The position numbers and the translations under genes are program-made. Of a stretch of DNA of 64,000 bases, positions 46,724-56,171 are shown one piece after another. Source of the DNA: Geobacter sp. (GTDB taxonomy: Bacteria; Desulfobacterota; Desulfuromonadia; Geobacterales; DSM-12255); contig WKKR01000003.1 in assembly GCA_009684525.1 (NCBI GenBank), forward strand, positions 434,001 to 498,000, written 5' to 3'. Position 1 is the stretch's first letter; each line of letters opens with the position of its first letter. The notes beneath the pieces were generated by a model. The model saw only the letters and a list, made by a program, of their open reading frames with translations, ran no database searches and was not told the origin of the DNA.

Positions 46724-47021
46724 AAAAGAACTGCTTGCACGCGATGCAAAGAGAGATATCGGCGAAGAACTGCTCCAAGCCGTGCGAGACATCAAGGCCG
46801 GCAAAGTCGGGCGCGTTTCTTCTCTGGAAGTTTCACCCATAGCTACGGCACGTCAAAAGATCGGTCTTTCCCAGAGCGAGTTTGCAAAAATGCTGGGTGT
46901 ATCGCTGCGCACTCTTCAGGAGTGGGAGCAAGGGCGTCGTACGCCATCAGGTGCGGCAAAATCTCTCATCACTATTGCCATTAAGAAACCGGAGATCATT
47001 AAAGAACTTCTCGCCGCCTGA
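46710..47021 (+). CDS. HTH (XRE-type) antitoxin of the HigA class
   Basis: 103 residues from ATG 46710, with GAGGAG upstream inside the toxin gene. The C-terminal half is a classical XRE helix-turn-helix: ATARQKIGLSQSEFAKML, then GVSLRTLQEWEQGRRTPSG. The N-terminal half (SLDEKELLARDAKRDIGEEL) would bind the toxin. It probably represses the promoter at 46369-46396 alone or with the toxin. It lies in the AT-richer island, where such modules are common. Confidence 0.87.
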   Translation: MSLDEKELLARDAKRDIGEELLQAVRDIKAGKVGRVSSLEVSPIATARQKIGLSQSEFAKMLGVSLRTLQEWEQGRRTPSGAAKSLITIAIKKPEIIKELLAA

Positions 47022-47132
47022 GATTCCGGAAGTCGGCCAATTATGGCAACAAAGAATATAGGGACACCCATTAATTCTTGGCGGCAACACCCGAAGGTTG
47101 GCGGAATACAATTACGTCAAGAAACATGCCCT

Positions 47133-47447
47133 TTAAGGAGTAATAGAGCAGTCTTTATCATTTCCTTCGAATCTCGCGCCGACTATTTTGTGAGTTTCTG
47201 GATTGATTTCATAAAAATATCTGCAAGTGCCCCGATATTTATATTCATTCTCAATGTTGCCGTTTGAAAGGTTTTTAGAATTAGTCAGGTCCTCTCTGTG
47301 GGGGATCTGGTAATATGGTACCTCGTTAATATTCTTTCCGATTTGGTAATTCAGATGCGCTATGAAATTATCGTGAGGTGAACCTGCATAAAAGGCACAT
47401 CCAGAGATGAATAGAGATCCAAATACTAAAAAGGTATTTCTTACCAT
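47133..47447 (-). CDS. Small lipoprotein of unknown function
   Basis: 104 residues. The signal peptide has lipobox ISGC (Cys 17). GAGGG lies 6 bases before ATG 47447. The mature part has two further Cys residues (GTCRYFYEI and DKDCSITP) that could form a disulfide. AT-rich codon use unlike the core genome. No attC-like site was found after it, so it may be a degraded cassette or an independent insertion. Confidence 0.6.
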   Translation of the reverse strand: MVRNTFLVFGSLFISGCAFYAGSPHDNFIAHLNYQIGKNINEVPYYQIPHREDLTNSKNLSNGNIENEYKYRGTCRYFYEINPETHKIVGARFEGNDKDCSITP

Positions 47448-47690
47448 AATACCCTCTGCAACTTAGTCGTATTTTCAGTCGTTAACTCGAAAAATTACCC
47501 GATAGGTGGTGATATCTATATGTATGTAAGCTTATTCAAGCGCGTGTGTTAGAATTCGGGGAATTCGGGGGGCGTAATACTCATTTTGGGAGCGAGCGGC
47601 CATTAATTGCATTATGTCCCCCGAATTCCTTCCCAACAACTTCGGGGAATTGCTTATTTTACCCTTCAGGTTGTCTCACCAACCCCGGCC
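47448..47690. other. AT-rich intergenic stretch in the island
   Basis: 243 bases between the lipoprotein gene and attC site A. Contains GAATTCGGGGAATTCGGGG near 47552 and its approximate inverse CCCCCGAATTCC near 47618, an imperfect inverted pair about 50 bases apart. No gene is convincing. Confidence 0.45.
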
Positions 47691-47754
47691 ACCTAACGGG
47701 GCTGCGGCGCACCGGCGGAGCGTAGCGAAGACCGCGTGCCGCCGCATGTTGAGC
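47691..47754 (-). other. attC-like integron recombination site A
   Basis: On the minus strand it begins with R'' GCTCAAC (47754-47748) and ends with R' GTTAGGT (47697-47691), matching RYYYAAC and GTTRRRY. The inner arms TGCGGCGGCAC and GTGCGCCGCA pair with one extra base on one side, as expected of an attC hairpin. It lies 11 bases after the stop of the gene 47766-48224 in the same orientation. Confidence 0.75.
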
Positions 47755-47765
47755 GTTTGCAGTCC

Positions 47766-48224
47766 TTACGGGCACTTGCCAACAGCCGAGTTAGATATCC
47801 CTGGCTTGGCTAGCGGATTTGGCTCCCACCCCATGACCTCATTTTCATATTTCCGAACCGTGCGATCAGAGATAAGGGTTTTGTGGGGGATTTCAAAAGA
47901 TTTTTCACTGAACCGATTTATGACGTTGTAACTAAGCTCGATGCCGTCTTCGCCACGATAACTTTCAAAAATGGCAAATCTCTTTGGACTTATTCCAGCT
48001 TCCTTTTTCAGTCGTTTACTTTGCTCTGGGGTGAGTTTGAAAATGTAAGGCGTGTATCTGTTGTCTCTGCATCGAGTATACAACTCGATTAGTTGTTTCT
48101 GTTCGGCCGTAAGAGTTAGGACAGTCACTTTTCCTTCTGGGAACCTTCCTGCTTTAAACATGTATCCGTCAGCGTAAGCGTTGGCACAGGCAAGTAAGAA
48201 AAATATGGCTATAAATCTTCGCAT
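47766..48224 (-). CDS. Exported protein of unknown function (cassette gene)
   Basis: 152 residues with a signal peptide (MRRFIAIFFLLACANAYA, then DGY). The mature domain is basic, with TAEQKQLIELYTRCRDNRY and KLTPEQSKRLKKEAGIS as recognisable helical pieces. No family was recognised. The gene is a single-gene unit bounded by attC-like sites A (47691-47754) and B (48238-48313), in the same orientation as the two other cassette genes. Confidence 0.6.
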   Translation of the reverse strand: MRRFIAIFFLLACANAYADGYMFKAGRFPEGKVTVLTLTAEQKQLIELYTRCRDNRYTPYIFKLTPEQSKRLKKEAGISPKRFAIFESYRGEDGIELSYNVINRFSEKSFEIPHKTLISDRTVRKYENEVMGWEPNPLAKPGISNSAVGKCP

Positions 48225-48237
48225 TGTTCTTATCCTC

Positions 48238-48313
48238 GCTCAACGCCATATGGCTGACCGGCCATCAGGCCGGTCTTACCGCTGGTTGATTCTGCAGTTT
48301 GACATCGTTAGGC
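48238..48313 (-). other. attC-like integron recombination site B
   Basis: On the minus strand R'' GCCTAAC (48313-48307) and R' GTTGAGC (48244-48238) match the consensus. The centre has a perfect hairpin GACCGGCC/GGCCGGTC. The TAA stop of the putative AbiC gene lies inside R'', a usual arrangement in gene cassettes. Confidence 0.72.
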
Positions 48314-49057
48314 TGATTCAAGGCCATCTTTCTTAATTAAAGCCCTAAGAACAGACTGCTTGATGCTGTCTACTTCGAAAAACTCTTTTACATCTTCCAA
48401 GTGTAAATATTCAATTTGATAGATCATAAATGCTGCTTGACGGTACTTGGTCTTATAAATGTCGATTATTTCTTGACTGCCTCCAAAGGAGGCATAGAGC
48501 CGAAGACACGATGTCATGAGCTCAAGCTGTTCTTGTACGAAAGTGAGGTCATAGCTAATTTTGCCTAAAACCGTAGCCAACTCATCTCTGTAGACCATAG
48601 CATCTGGCCCATCTGGCTCAATTTCCGCTCGTAGCGACACGTCAGAAATAGCCCTTAAGTACAAGAAAACGCTATGCGCTTCTCTATCCGAGGTAGTTTC
48701 AAGTTTGACTTTGGCATCAAACAAGGCAGCGTGCAGTGCGTCTGACACATTCTGAATCATTCCTTGGACTTCATCTTGTTTTTTATGTTGTCTCAGCATT
48801 TCGTTTTGATCTCTTTGAAGGAGAAGTGTGAACGATACGCCAACAAATGCAAAGAAGGCATAAATGGGATTAGTAATACCACCTACAAAATCTCCGAAAG
48901 TTCCCCAATCAGATTGACTTCCTGAGTAACCAAGTCCTAGCTGCTTGTGAAAATGGTCATAGTAAACATAAATAGCGGCTGAAATTGGCAGGGCGCCACC
49001 GATTATCGCAATGACAAGAAAATATTTGCTGATAAAACCTTTAATCTTTTCCCACAT
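48308..49057 (-). CDS. Putative AbiC-family phage abortive infection membrane protein (cassette gene)
   Basis: 249 residues. Two N-terminal membrane segments (about 11-31 and 58-80) flank DWGTFGDFVGGITNPIYAFF. That matches the WGTFGDFxGGxxNPxxxF motif I associate with the putative abortive-infection (putAbiC) family. A cytoplasmic helical domain of about 165 residues follows, starting QRDQNEMLRQHKKQDEVQ. The predicted role is phage defence by arresting the infected cell, but the family's mechanism is poorly known. The stop is embedded in attC-like site B. GGGA upstream is a weak ribosome site. Confidence 0.7.
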   Translation of the reverse strand: MWEKIKGFISKYFLVIAIIGGALPISAAIYVYYDHFHKQLGLGYSGSQSDWGTFGDFVGGITNPIYAFFAFVGVSFTLLLQRDQNEMLRQHKKQDEVQGMIQNVSDALHAALFDAKVKLETTSDREAHSVFLYLRAISDVSLRAEIEPDGPDAMVYRDELATVLGKISYDLTFVQEQLELMTSCLRLYASFGGSQEIIDIYKTKYRQAAFMIYQIEYLHLEDVKEFFEVDSIKQSVLRALIKKDGLESA

Positions 49058-49123
49058 TCAATATTTTCCCTTGAAGTAATTGAAAGCCGGCACGAAGGGT
49101 AATTCTCAGATTTCCATTTACTG

Positions 49124-49182
49124 AATCAACGTGAGAGAGCACAGCGGCGGGATTTATCGCCCGCTGCTGCGCTTTGTTGGGC
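49124..49182 (-). other. attC-like integron recombination site C
   Basis: On the minus strand R'' GCCCAAC (49182-49176) is perfect. R' GTTGATT (49130-49124) has one mismatch to GTTRRRY. The arms AGCGCAGCAGCGGG and CCCGCCGCTGTGCT pair over 12 of 14 positions around ATAAAT. It lies 52 bases after the stop of the gene 49235-50149. Confidence 0.68.
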
Positions 49183-49234
49183 TTCCCTTTATCCGCAGAG
49201 CCGTATGATGCTATGTGCGTCCCTCTCGATCTTC

Positions 49235-50149
49235 CTAACGATTATCGATTTTTTTCCCGATATCGCTTAAATCAATCGTAACGAGGTTTTCCTTTCCACT
49301 TGCAGCACGCTTTAAAGATATGAGCGCACAGATGTCCCATTTAATTTTAGTAAGATCAACTAACTCCAACATGTCTATGCTACCGCCACTCACGAACTCA
49401 GTTGTTTTATTTTCTGGTAGTGATTTAAACTTAACTTGTGACGTCTCTCCTGTGGCGGCAGTGAGTATGGCTTCATATTCAATGATTTTAAAATTTTGAT
49501 ATCTAAGATCTTCGTCTACTTCAAATAATAGCCATCCACTTAAACTTTCGCCTGGGTTTAACTGTTTTGTTTTAAGGGCAATGTTATCAAAGCCATATTT
49601 GTTTAATCCGTATCTTTGAGCCTTTTTCCAGTCAGTTACAAAATATATTTGATCGGTTAGTGGGCCAATGCTGTACAGGTTGCGCCACTTGCGTACGTTT
49701 TTCCCGCTCGGTTTGTAAATGGGCCTAACGCCTGATCCTACTTTTATTAGATCTACGGTGCCTCCTTCATCATATTCGAACAGAGCCCTTATTTGGTAAC
49801 TACGCAATTTAACAGGTATATTGTTGATATTGGTTAGGTCTAAGTGGATTGCATTGCTAATTTCGGCTATGCTTTGTCCGTGAGTTTTTTCGTCATAAGA
49901 GTGCTTGTCGTAAAGTAAAACTAGTGGGCTAGGTATCGAATTTATATTAATAGATCCCGATATGCCTGCTTTGAATTGTGGTTTGCTGATGGATTTTTGT
50001 TGCCAAAATAACGTCAACGCGAGGAGAAATATCACACCAGATGCAAAGAAAATCCAGATGGCGACTTGCTTGTGAGAGGTGTAGAAAACACCGAACAGGG
50101 CTAATCCGATTCCTCCAATAATTTCCAACCCATGAATGATGCTATCCAT
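49235..50149 (-). CDS. Two-helix membrane protein of unknown function (cassette gene)
   Basis: 304 residues from ATG 50149, with GAGG 6 bases upstream; a longer frame to 50230 lacks a ribosome site. Two membrane segments near the N-terminus (about 9-25 and 29-48) are followed by a 250-residue soluble domain rich in beta strands, with SGSININSIPSPLVLLYDK and LNPGESLSGWLLFEVDEDL as landmarks. No family was recognised. AT-rich, and followed by attC-like site C. Membrane-anchored cassette genes of unknown function next to an AbiC-like one could also be defensive, but that is speculation. Confidence 0.6.
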   Translation of the reverse strand: MDSIIHGLEIIGGIGLALFGVFYTSHKQVAIWIFFASGVIFLLALTLFWQQKSISKPQFKAGISGSININSIPSPLVLLYDKHSYDEKTHGQSIAEISNAIHLDLTNINNIPVKLRSYQIRALFEYDEGGTVDLIKVGSGVRPIYKPSGKNVRKWRNLYSIGPLTDQIYFVTDWKKAQRYGLNKYGFDNIALKTKQLNPGESLSGWLLFEVDEDLRYQNFKIIEYEAILTAATGETSQVKFKSLPENKTTEFVSGGSIDMLELVDLTKIKWDICALISLKRAASGKENLVTIDLSDIGKKIDNR

Positions 50150-50805
50150 TTGAACCTCGGATTCTTTCAGTTCTTGATTTCTTACTTTTCTTGACCAACT
50201 ACTTATTGACCAGTTAGCGCCAGTTCCCAATATTGGTAACCGGCTCCTGGTATAAGGAACATATTCCGTATATAGGGAACACGATTTGTTCCTTATACCG
50301 GGAACTTTGACACCTTTTTGTACTTATCCAAAAGCTACCGATATAGGGCATTTGTTCCCTATATCAGTAATTAGTAAATCCGAACCTCTCCGTTACCGGG
50401 GAGCTTTGGAGAATCGGCTCCTCCAACTCCGCATTCCCGCCAGGCTTCCAAGTAGTTAAGTTGCACATGAAATTCTAACACTACGTTCCCTCTGATTTTG
50501 CCCCGTTCAAGTAGCAACAACCTCTTCATATCCGGTCCCAGCAATGCGGCAATTGACCCAACTTGCTGAATCTGTGGATTACTACACCACATTTCAGGAA
50601 GAGGCAACCCGAAAATGTATGTCAGCAGTTTTAACTGTGTAACATGCAGATACCGTGCAGATTGAAGACTGTCATTTCAATGGCTTGTGTCAGTGAGGTA
50701 TGCGTGATGAAAAGATATGATTCGCTTGTATAACAGTATGTGGTGGTATTTAATGAGGGGGTGTGGGTTGATGTTGCAGCGGCGGTGAATCGGGTGAATG
50801 CTTGT
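50150..50805. other. Right edge of the island, 656 bases without a convincing gene
   Basis: Contains the palindrome cluster and a 78-residue minus-strand frame (50371-50607, starting MPLPEMWCSNPQIQQ). That frame has no clear ribosome site and no recognisable family; it may be a gene remnant. Composition changes back to high GC at about 50750. Confidence 0.55.
50249..50365. promoter_or_regulatory. Cluster of operator-like palindromes
   Basis: A 13-bp perfect inverted pair GGTATAAGGAACA (50249-50261)/TGTTCCTTATACC (50287-50299). Between them TTCC and GGAA arms surround GTATATAG. Farther right a 9-bp perfect pair GATATAGGG (50340-50348)/CCCTATATC (50357-50365). All share the word TATA(A/G)GG(A)AC. 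It looks like several sites for one DNA-binding protein; no regulator gene is next to it. Confidence 0.55.
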
Positions 50806-51242
50806 TTAAGGGCTCTCCAGGATGAACGTCACCGGGCCGTCGTTGACGAGATGGACCTGCATGTCGGCCTGGAAGATGCCGGTGGCGACCGGGGTACCGG
50901 TCTGGCGGACCTGCTCGACGAAATATTCGTAGAGCCGCTTCCCCTCGTCGGGGGAGGCGGCGCCGGTGAACGACGGCCGCCTCCCTTTGCTGCACTCCCC
51001 CAGCAGGGTGAATTGGGAGACCGCCAGGAGGCTGCCCCCCACATCGGCCAGGGCGCGGTTCATCTTGCCGGCGTCGTCTTCGAAGATCCGCAGTTCGACG
51101 ATCTTTTTGGCGAGCCACGCGGCATCCCGCTCCGTGTCCCCCTGGGCCACGCCGACGAGCACCAGCATGCCGCGGCCGACGGCACCGACGACGGCACCGT
51201 CGACCTCGACCCTGGCCTCGCTCACCCGCTGGACCACTGCCT

Positions 51243-51246
<4 letters not shown>
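50806..51246 (-). CDS. dtd: D-aminoacyl-tRNA deacylase
   Basis: 146 residues, the usual length. It removes D-amino acids (and glycine from tRNA-Ala) as a proofreading step. The two active-site motifs are present: SQFTLLG near residue 77 and the cross-subunit Gly-Pro in NDGPVTF near the C-terminus. It starts [17 protein letters not shown]. The start overlaps the stop of the dienelactone hydrolase gene (ATGA), so it is the last gene of a four-gene operon. Confidence 0.95.
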
Positions 51247-52079
<833 letters not shown>

Positions 52080-52122
52080 GGCATCCTCCTTGGTTTGTGC
52101 TGTGGGCACGAACATGAACGGT

Positions 52123-52641
52123 TCAGGGGAAGAGGCGGTCGAAGGTGTCGCGGTAGAGTTGCGCGGCTGCGTCGCCAAAGGGGGTGAAGATGATGCGCTG
52201 CAGCCTGGGGTCGCGTTCGAGGGCTGCCCGTGCCTCTTCCATGGCGATGGTGCAGGCCTGGTCCATGGGGTAGCCGTAGACCCCGCAGCTGATGGCCGGG
52301 AAGGCGATGGAGACGAGCCCGTTCTCTTGGGCGATCTCGAAGCAGCGGCGGTAGCAGCTCCTGAGCAGCTCCGGTTCCCCCTTGACGCCGCCGTGCCAGA
52401 CCGGCCCGACGGTGTGGATGACGTGCCGCGCCGGCAGTCGGTAGCCCTTGGTGATCTTGGCGTCGCCGGTGACGCAACCGCCCAGGGTCGAGCACTCGGC
52501 AACCAGCTCGGGCCCTGCTGCCCGGTGGATGGCGCCGTCGACCCCGCCCCCTCCCAGCAGGGTATTGTTGGCCGCATTGACAATGGCATCGACACTGAGG
52601 GTGGTGATGTCTGCCTGGATGATCTGGATTATTTCTTTCAT
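52123..52641 (-). CDS. Macro-domain ADP-ribose hydrolase (YmdB-like)
   Basis: 172 residues. A single macro domain starts [19 protein letters not shown]. It has the ligand loop [14 protein letters not shown] and the C-terminal [13 protein letters not shown]. Bacterial YmdB-type members deacetylate O-acetyl-ADP-ribose or remove ADP-ribose from proteins. GCAGGAGG precedes the ATG. The gap to the DLH gene is 43 bases, so they are likely in one transcript with the U32 gene. Confidence 0.93.
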   Translation of the reverse strand: MKEIIQIIQADITTLSVDAIVNAANNTLLGGGGVDGAIHRAAGPELVAECSTLGGCVTGDAKITKGYRLPARHVIHTVGPVWHGGVKGEPELLRSCYRRCFEIAQENGLVSIAFPAISCGVYGYPMDQACTIAMEEARAALERDPRLQRIIFTPFGDAAAQLYRDTFDRLFP

Positions 52642-52686
52642 GACGGACCTCCTGCTGTGAAGATGGCGCTACGGCCGCAAACCGGC

Positions 52687-55044
52687 CTAGACCAGCCCGG
52701 TGAGGAAATTGAATGCCGAGGTGCCCGGCAGTTCGCGGCCGGCGGCAAAGGCGTCCAACACCCGCTGCCGGTCAGCCGGGGGGGTCTGGGTCAGGTCGAT
52801 GACGAAGGAGGCGCAGCCGAGCGCCTCCAGCCGCTCGCGGAACGCGGTGAAGGAGTAAGGGGTGGTGGGGGTGACCACGGTGAGGCCGTCCTTGACGGTC
52901 ACCCGGTAGCCGTCGCCCCGGTCGGACTGGAGCGGGGTGTCTCCTTTGACCCCCTTGATGGCGATCTTGGAGGTGATGGCCGCCACATGGCCGTAGATCA
53001 TGATCCGCCGCTCCGGGGAGAGGTCGGCGGCCAGCAGCTCGGCCAGGTTCTCCGCATCGTCCTCGATGTAGAGGGTGCAGGCGGTTGCTCCCAGCTCTTC
53101 CCAGGCGAGCATGGCCTGGGTGTTGAGGGAGAAGAGCCGGTAGTCGGTGCTGATCTCGGCGTCGATCTCCTCCAGGAGCGGGAAGTGGGAGAGGTTGGTG
53201 GCCTCGAAGCGGCGGAAGCCTGCGCGCGCCAGGGTTGCCAGGGCCTCGCGGTACCAGGGGAGGTCGCGGTCGAAGATGATGAAGGGGAGTCGCCAGGAGA
53301 CCCGCTCCTCTTTCCCCTTGAGGCGACGGCTCGCCAAGGGCAGCTCGTGCAGGTTGGCCCGGGAGACCGGCAGGCTGACACCGGCCACGCCGTCGGCATG
53401 AATCAGGGAGATGTCGCGCAGGTGCTCCAGGCGGAGCGTCAGGCGCGTCGGCAGCCGGACCGTCGCGGGCCGCCTCCCCACCAGGGCGGCCTTTGCCTTG
53501 CGCACCCGCTCGGCGCGGCTCTGTTTCAGCGCCGGAAGCACTGTGTCGGCAAGCTGGGTGTAGCAGTCGCGCCGGATCTCCTTCAGCCGGGCAGGCGGGA
53601 TCATGACCGCCGGGAATGCCGGGGCGCTGAGCGTCCGGAGCGCGAACGGCGTGTCGCCGGTCTTGGCGAACTGGGCGGTCAGCACGGCGGCCATGTCGGC
53701 GGTGCGGGAGGGCTCCAGCCCTTCCAGGGGGAATTCGATCTGCCTGCCGACTCCGCCGCAGTCCGCCTCGATCCGCAGCCGGTCGTCCGCCAGGGAGAGG
53801 TGCAGGTCGCAGGGGATCTTGGCCGGCCCCGCGCCGTCCAGCCGCTTCTGGCAGGCGTTCTCGCTCATGGTGAAGGCGGTTTCCGAGGAGACCTTGAAGA
53901 TTGCGTCACCCACCGCGCAGGGGAAGGGGGTGGGGATGGTCACCGTGCTCCCTTCGCCGGCCAGCTTTACCGGCCGGTTTGCCACGAACAACTCCTTGAC
54001 CGTGAAGGCCTTGCCGGCCATGTCGGTTTTCGGCTGGATCCTGATCCGGTCGCCGATATGGAGCCGGTCGCGGCTGGTCAGGGTGAGGCGGCCGCCCCTG
54101 ATGGCGCTGACCTCGCCGAGGAAGCGGCCGGTCGCCCCCCGCAGCGATGGGGTGGCGATGTCGGTCGGCTGGTGCGAGGCAAGGAACCCCTTGGTGGGGA
54201 CCCTGCCGAAGGAGCGCTTCAGAAGCTCCTTGGCCCGGGCAAGGGTGGCCGGCAACTGGGGTTTCGCGGCGTCGAGCACCGACCGGTACGCCTCGACCAC
54301 GCAGGCCACGTACTCGGCCGACTTCATCCGCCCCTCGATCTTGAAGGAGGCGACGCCCGCCTCCACCAGGTCCGGGATCAGCTCGATGCTGGAGAAGTCG
54401 TTGGTGGAGAGATAGTAGCCATCCTTCCCCCGGTAGCGGTACTGGCGGCGGCAGGGCTGGGCGCAGCGGCCGCGGTTGCCGCTGTGCCCCCCCAGAAACG
54501 ACGAGAAATAGCACTGGCCGGAGAAGGAGAAGCAGAGGGCGCCGTGGATGAAGCACTCGATGCCGATGGGACTGGCAGCGACGATGCTGCGGATCTCGTC
54601 CAGGTGGAGTTCCCTGGCCAGCACGGCCCGCTGGAAGCCGAGGTCGGCCAGCTCCCGGACGCCGGGGGTGTTGTGGATGGTCATCTGGGTGGAGGCGTGG
54701 ATCTCCAGGCCGGGAAAGAACTGGCGGGCCAGCCTGGCCACGGCCAGGTCCTGGACGATGACGGCATCGGCTCCCATCGCCTCCAGGGCGGCAAGGGTCT
54801 CGATCAGCTGGGGAAGTTCCCGCTCCTTGACCAGGGTGTTGATGGTGACGTAGATCCGCCGGCCGTTGGCGTGGGCATAGGCGAGCATCCGCTCCAGTTG
54901 CGAAAGGGTGAAGTTCTTGGCCTTGGCCCTGGCGGAAAAGTCCTTCAGGCCGGCATAGACCGCATCGGCACCCTTTTCCATGGCGGCGAAAAAGGCCTCC
55001 AGCGATCCGGCCGGCGCGAGCAGTTCGGGTTTTGTCGTTTTCAT
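52687..55044 (-). CDS. Peptidase U32-family protein (RlhA/TrhP type)
   Basis: 785 residues. The U32 domain is N-terminal (PELLAPAGSLEAFFAAMEKGADAVY as a region), with the family signature ECFIHGALCFSFSGQC near residue 164 and Cys residues GRCAQPC after it. The long C-terminal part is typical of the large members. Characterised U32 proteins of this kind hydroxylate rRNA or tRNA rather than act as peptidases. It is the first gene of the U32-macro-DLH-dtd operon. Confidence 0.9.
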   Translation of the reverse strand: MKTTKPELLAPAGSLEAFFAAMEKGADAVYAGLKDFSARAKAKNFTLSQLERMLAYAHANGRRIYVTINTLVKERELPQLIETLAALEAMGADAVIVQDLAVARLARQFFPGLEIHASTQMTIHNTPGVRELADLGFQRAVLARELHLDEIRSIVAASPIGIECFIHGALCFSFSGQCYFSSFLGGHSGNRGRCAQPCRRQYRYRGKDGYYLSTNDFSSIELIPDLVEAGVASFKIEGRMKSAEYVACVVEAYRSVLDAAKPQLPATLARAKELLKRSFGRVPTKGFLASHQPTDIATPSLRGATGRFLGEVSAIRGGRLTLTSRDRLHIGDRIRIQPKTDMAGKAFTVKELFVANRPVKLAGEGSTVTIPTPFPCAVGDAIFKVSSETAFTMSENACQKRLDGAGPAKIPCDLHLSLADDRLRIEADCGGVGRQIEFPLEGLEPSRTADMAAVLTAQFAKTGDTPFALRTLSAPAFPAVMIPPARLKEIRRDCYTQLADTVLPALKQSRAERVRKAKAALVGRRPATVRLPTRLTLRLEHLRDISLIHADGVAGVSLPVSRANLHELPLASRRLKGKEERVSWRLPFIIFDRDLPWYREALATLARAGFRRFEATNLSHFPLLEEIDAEISTDYRLFSLNTQAMLAWEELGATACTLYIEDDAENLAELLAADLSPERRIMIYGHVAAITSKIAIKGVKGDTPLQSDRGDGYRVTVKDGLTVVTPTTPYSFTAFRERLEALGCASFVIDLTQTPPADRQRVLDAFAAGRELPGTSAFNFLTGLV

Positions 55045-55136
55045 GAAAGCAGCCTAGCGGAATCGGTGCACAACGTCAACCTGAAGGAGCGCTTGCCACT
55101 CCTGGCGTGAATCCGGGAAACAGGGAGGGGAACCGC

Positions 55137-55592
55137 TTATCGGCGCGACTTTTTCTTGGAGGCCCCGGCCAGGGAGAGGATGTCGGTCTGGCCGATGCGC
55201 CAGCGTCCCCTCTCGCGGTAGAGCTTGAAGGTGCGGGTCTTGAACTCGATCTCCGGTCCCCCTTCCAGGCCGACCGTGGCCCGGACTGCAGCCAGGTCGT
55301 CGTTTTCCACGTGCACCGACAGGTTCTGCACCTTCTGCCAGCAGCAGGCAGGCTTCAGTGTCGCCCTTTCCAGTCGCCGGGCAAAATCCTCTTTTGCCAG
55401 CTTGCCGTTTCCCCTGGTCCGCTCGAACAGCTCATCATACTTGCCGGCTCGCCAGAGATCGAGGATCTCCTCGAAGGCGCTCTGGGCGCCGGTGACGATT
55501 TCCGTATCGCTCTGGTAGGGGGAATGGGCCCGGACCGGGATGGCGAACAGCAGCAGGGCGAAGAGAGCCAGCAGATGTCGGAGCATGGTCAT
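55137..55592 (-). CDS. Exported small protein, possibly NTF2-like
   Basis: 151 residues. The signal peptide ends near VRA-HSPY (about residue 22). The mature domain has the pattern of an NTF2-like cone: a helix, LWRAGKYDELFERT, then beta strands EIEFKTRTFKLYRERGRWRIG. The Lys/Arg tail is SKKKSRR. AGGAGG lies 7 bases before ATG 55592. Divergent from the ior-like operon. Function unknown. Confidence 0.7.
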   Translation of the reverse strand: MTMLRHLLALFALLLFAIPVRAHSPYQSDTEIVTGAQSAFEEILDLWRAGKYDELFERTRGNGKLAKEDFARRLERATLKPACCWQKVQNLSVHVENDDLAAVRATVGLEGGPEIEFKTRTFKLYRERGRWRIGQTDILSLAGASKKKSRR

Positions 55593-55649
55593 GGAAAACC
55601 TCCTTTCCCCATTCTAGCCAAAGAGTGCCGAAGTGCAAGTGGCCGGTTA

Positions 55650-55677
55650 TTGTCAGAAATGTGCTGCATGGTATAGT
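55650..55677 (+). promoter_or_regulatory. Sigma-70 promoter of the molybdoenzyme operon
   Basis: TTGTCA (55650-55655), a 16-base spacer and the extended -10 TGGTATAGT with TATAGT at 55672-55677. It lies 36 bases before the first gene, whose ribosome site is AAGGAGGG. Confidence 0.65.
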
Positions 55678-55712
55678 TATGCATTACAGATTCGGCTTGG
55701 CAAGGAGGGATT

Positions 55713-56171
55713 ATGATTACACTTTCGGTCAACGGGAAACGGCATCGGCTCGATGTCCCCCCGGATACGCCGCTCCTCTGGGTGCTCAGGGAAAAACTCG
55801 GCCTCACCGGCACCAAATACAGCTGTGGCGAGGGGCTCTGCGGTGCGTGCACCGTCCATGTGGACGGCAAGGCCCGCCGCTCGTGCATCACCACGGTCGG
55901 GTCGGTGCAGGGAAAGAAGATCGTCACCATCGAGGGGCTTGCCGAGATGCATCCGGTGAAGCAGGCCTGGATTGCCGAAGAGGTTTCCCAGTGCGGCTAC
56001 TGCCAACCGGGCCAGATCATGCAGGCAGCGGCGCTTCTGGTCGAACACCCCCATCCCTCGGAACAGGAGATCGACAACGCCATGCAGGGGAATCTCTGCC
56101 GTTGCGGCACCTACCCGCGCATCAAAAAGGCGATCCAGCGCGCTGCCGGCGGAAAGGGGGGAAAACCATGA
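55713..56171 (+). CDS. 2Fe-2S subunit of an isoquinoline 1-oxidoreductase-like enzyme
   Basis: 152 residues of the xanthine-oxidase family small subunit. The plant-ferredoxin-type cluster Cys residues lie in [17 protein letters not shown] and SCITT. The second 2Fe-2S cluster lies in the helical half, CGYCQPGQ and CRCGTYPRI. It passes electrons from the molybdenum subunit. Its stop overlaps the next start as ATGA. It has no signal peptide, so it would be co-exported with the Tat-bearing partner. Confidence 0.93.
   Translation: MITLSVNGKRHRLDVPPDTPLLWVLREKLGLTGTKYSCGEGLCGACTVHVDGKARRSCITTVGSVQGKKIVTIEGLAEMHPVKQAWIAEEVSQCGYCQPGQIMQAAALLVEHPHPSEQEIDNAMQGNLCRCGTYPRIKKAIQRAAGGKGGKP

Noticed and set aside
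47043-47267. A 74-residue plus-strand frame beginning MATKNIG
   Set aside because: It overlaps the lipoprotein gene on the other strand, which has a lipobox and a ribosome site. No family or signal was recognised.
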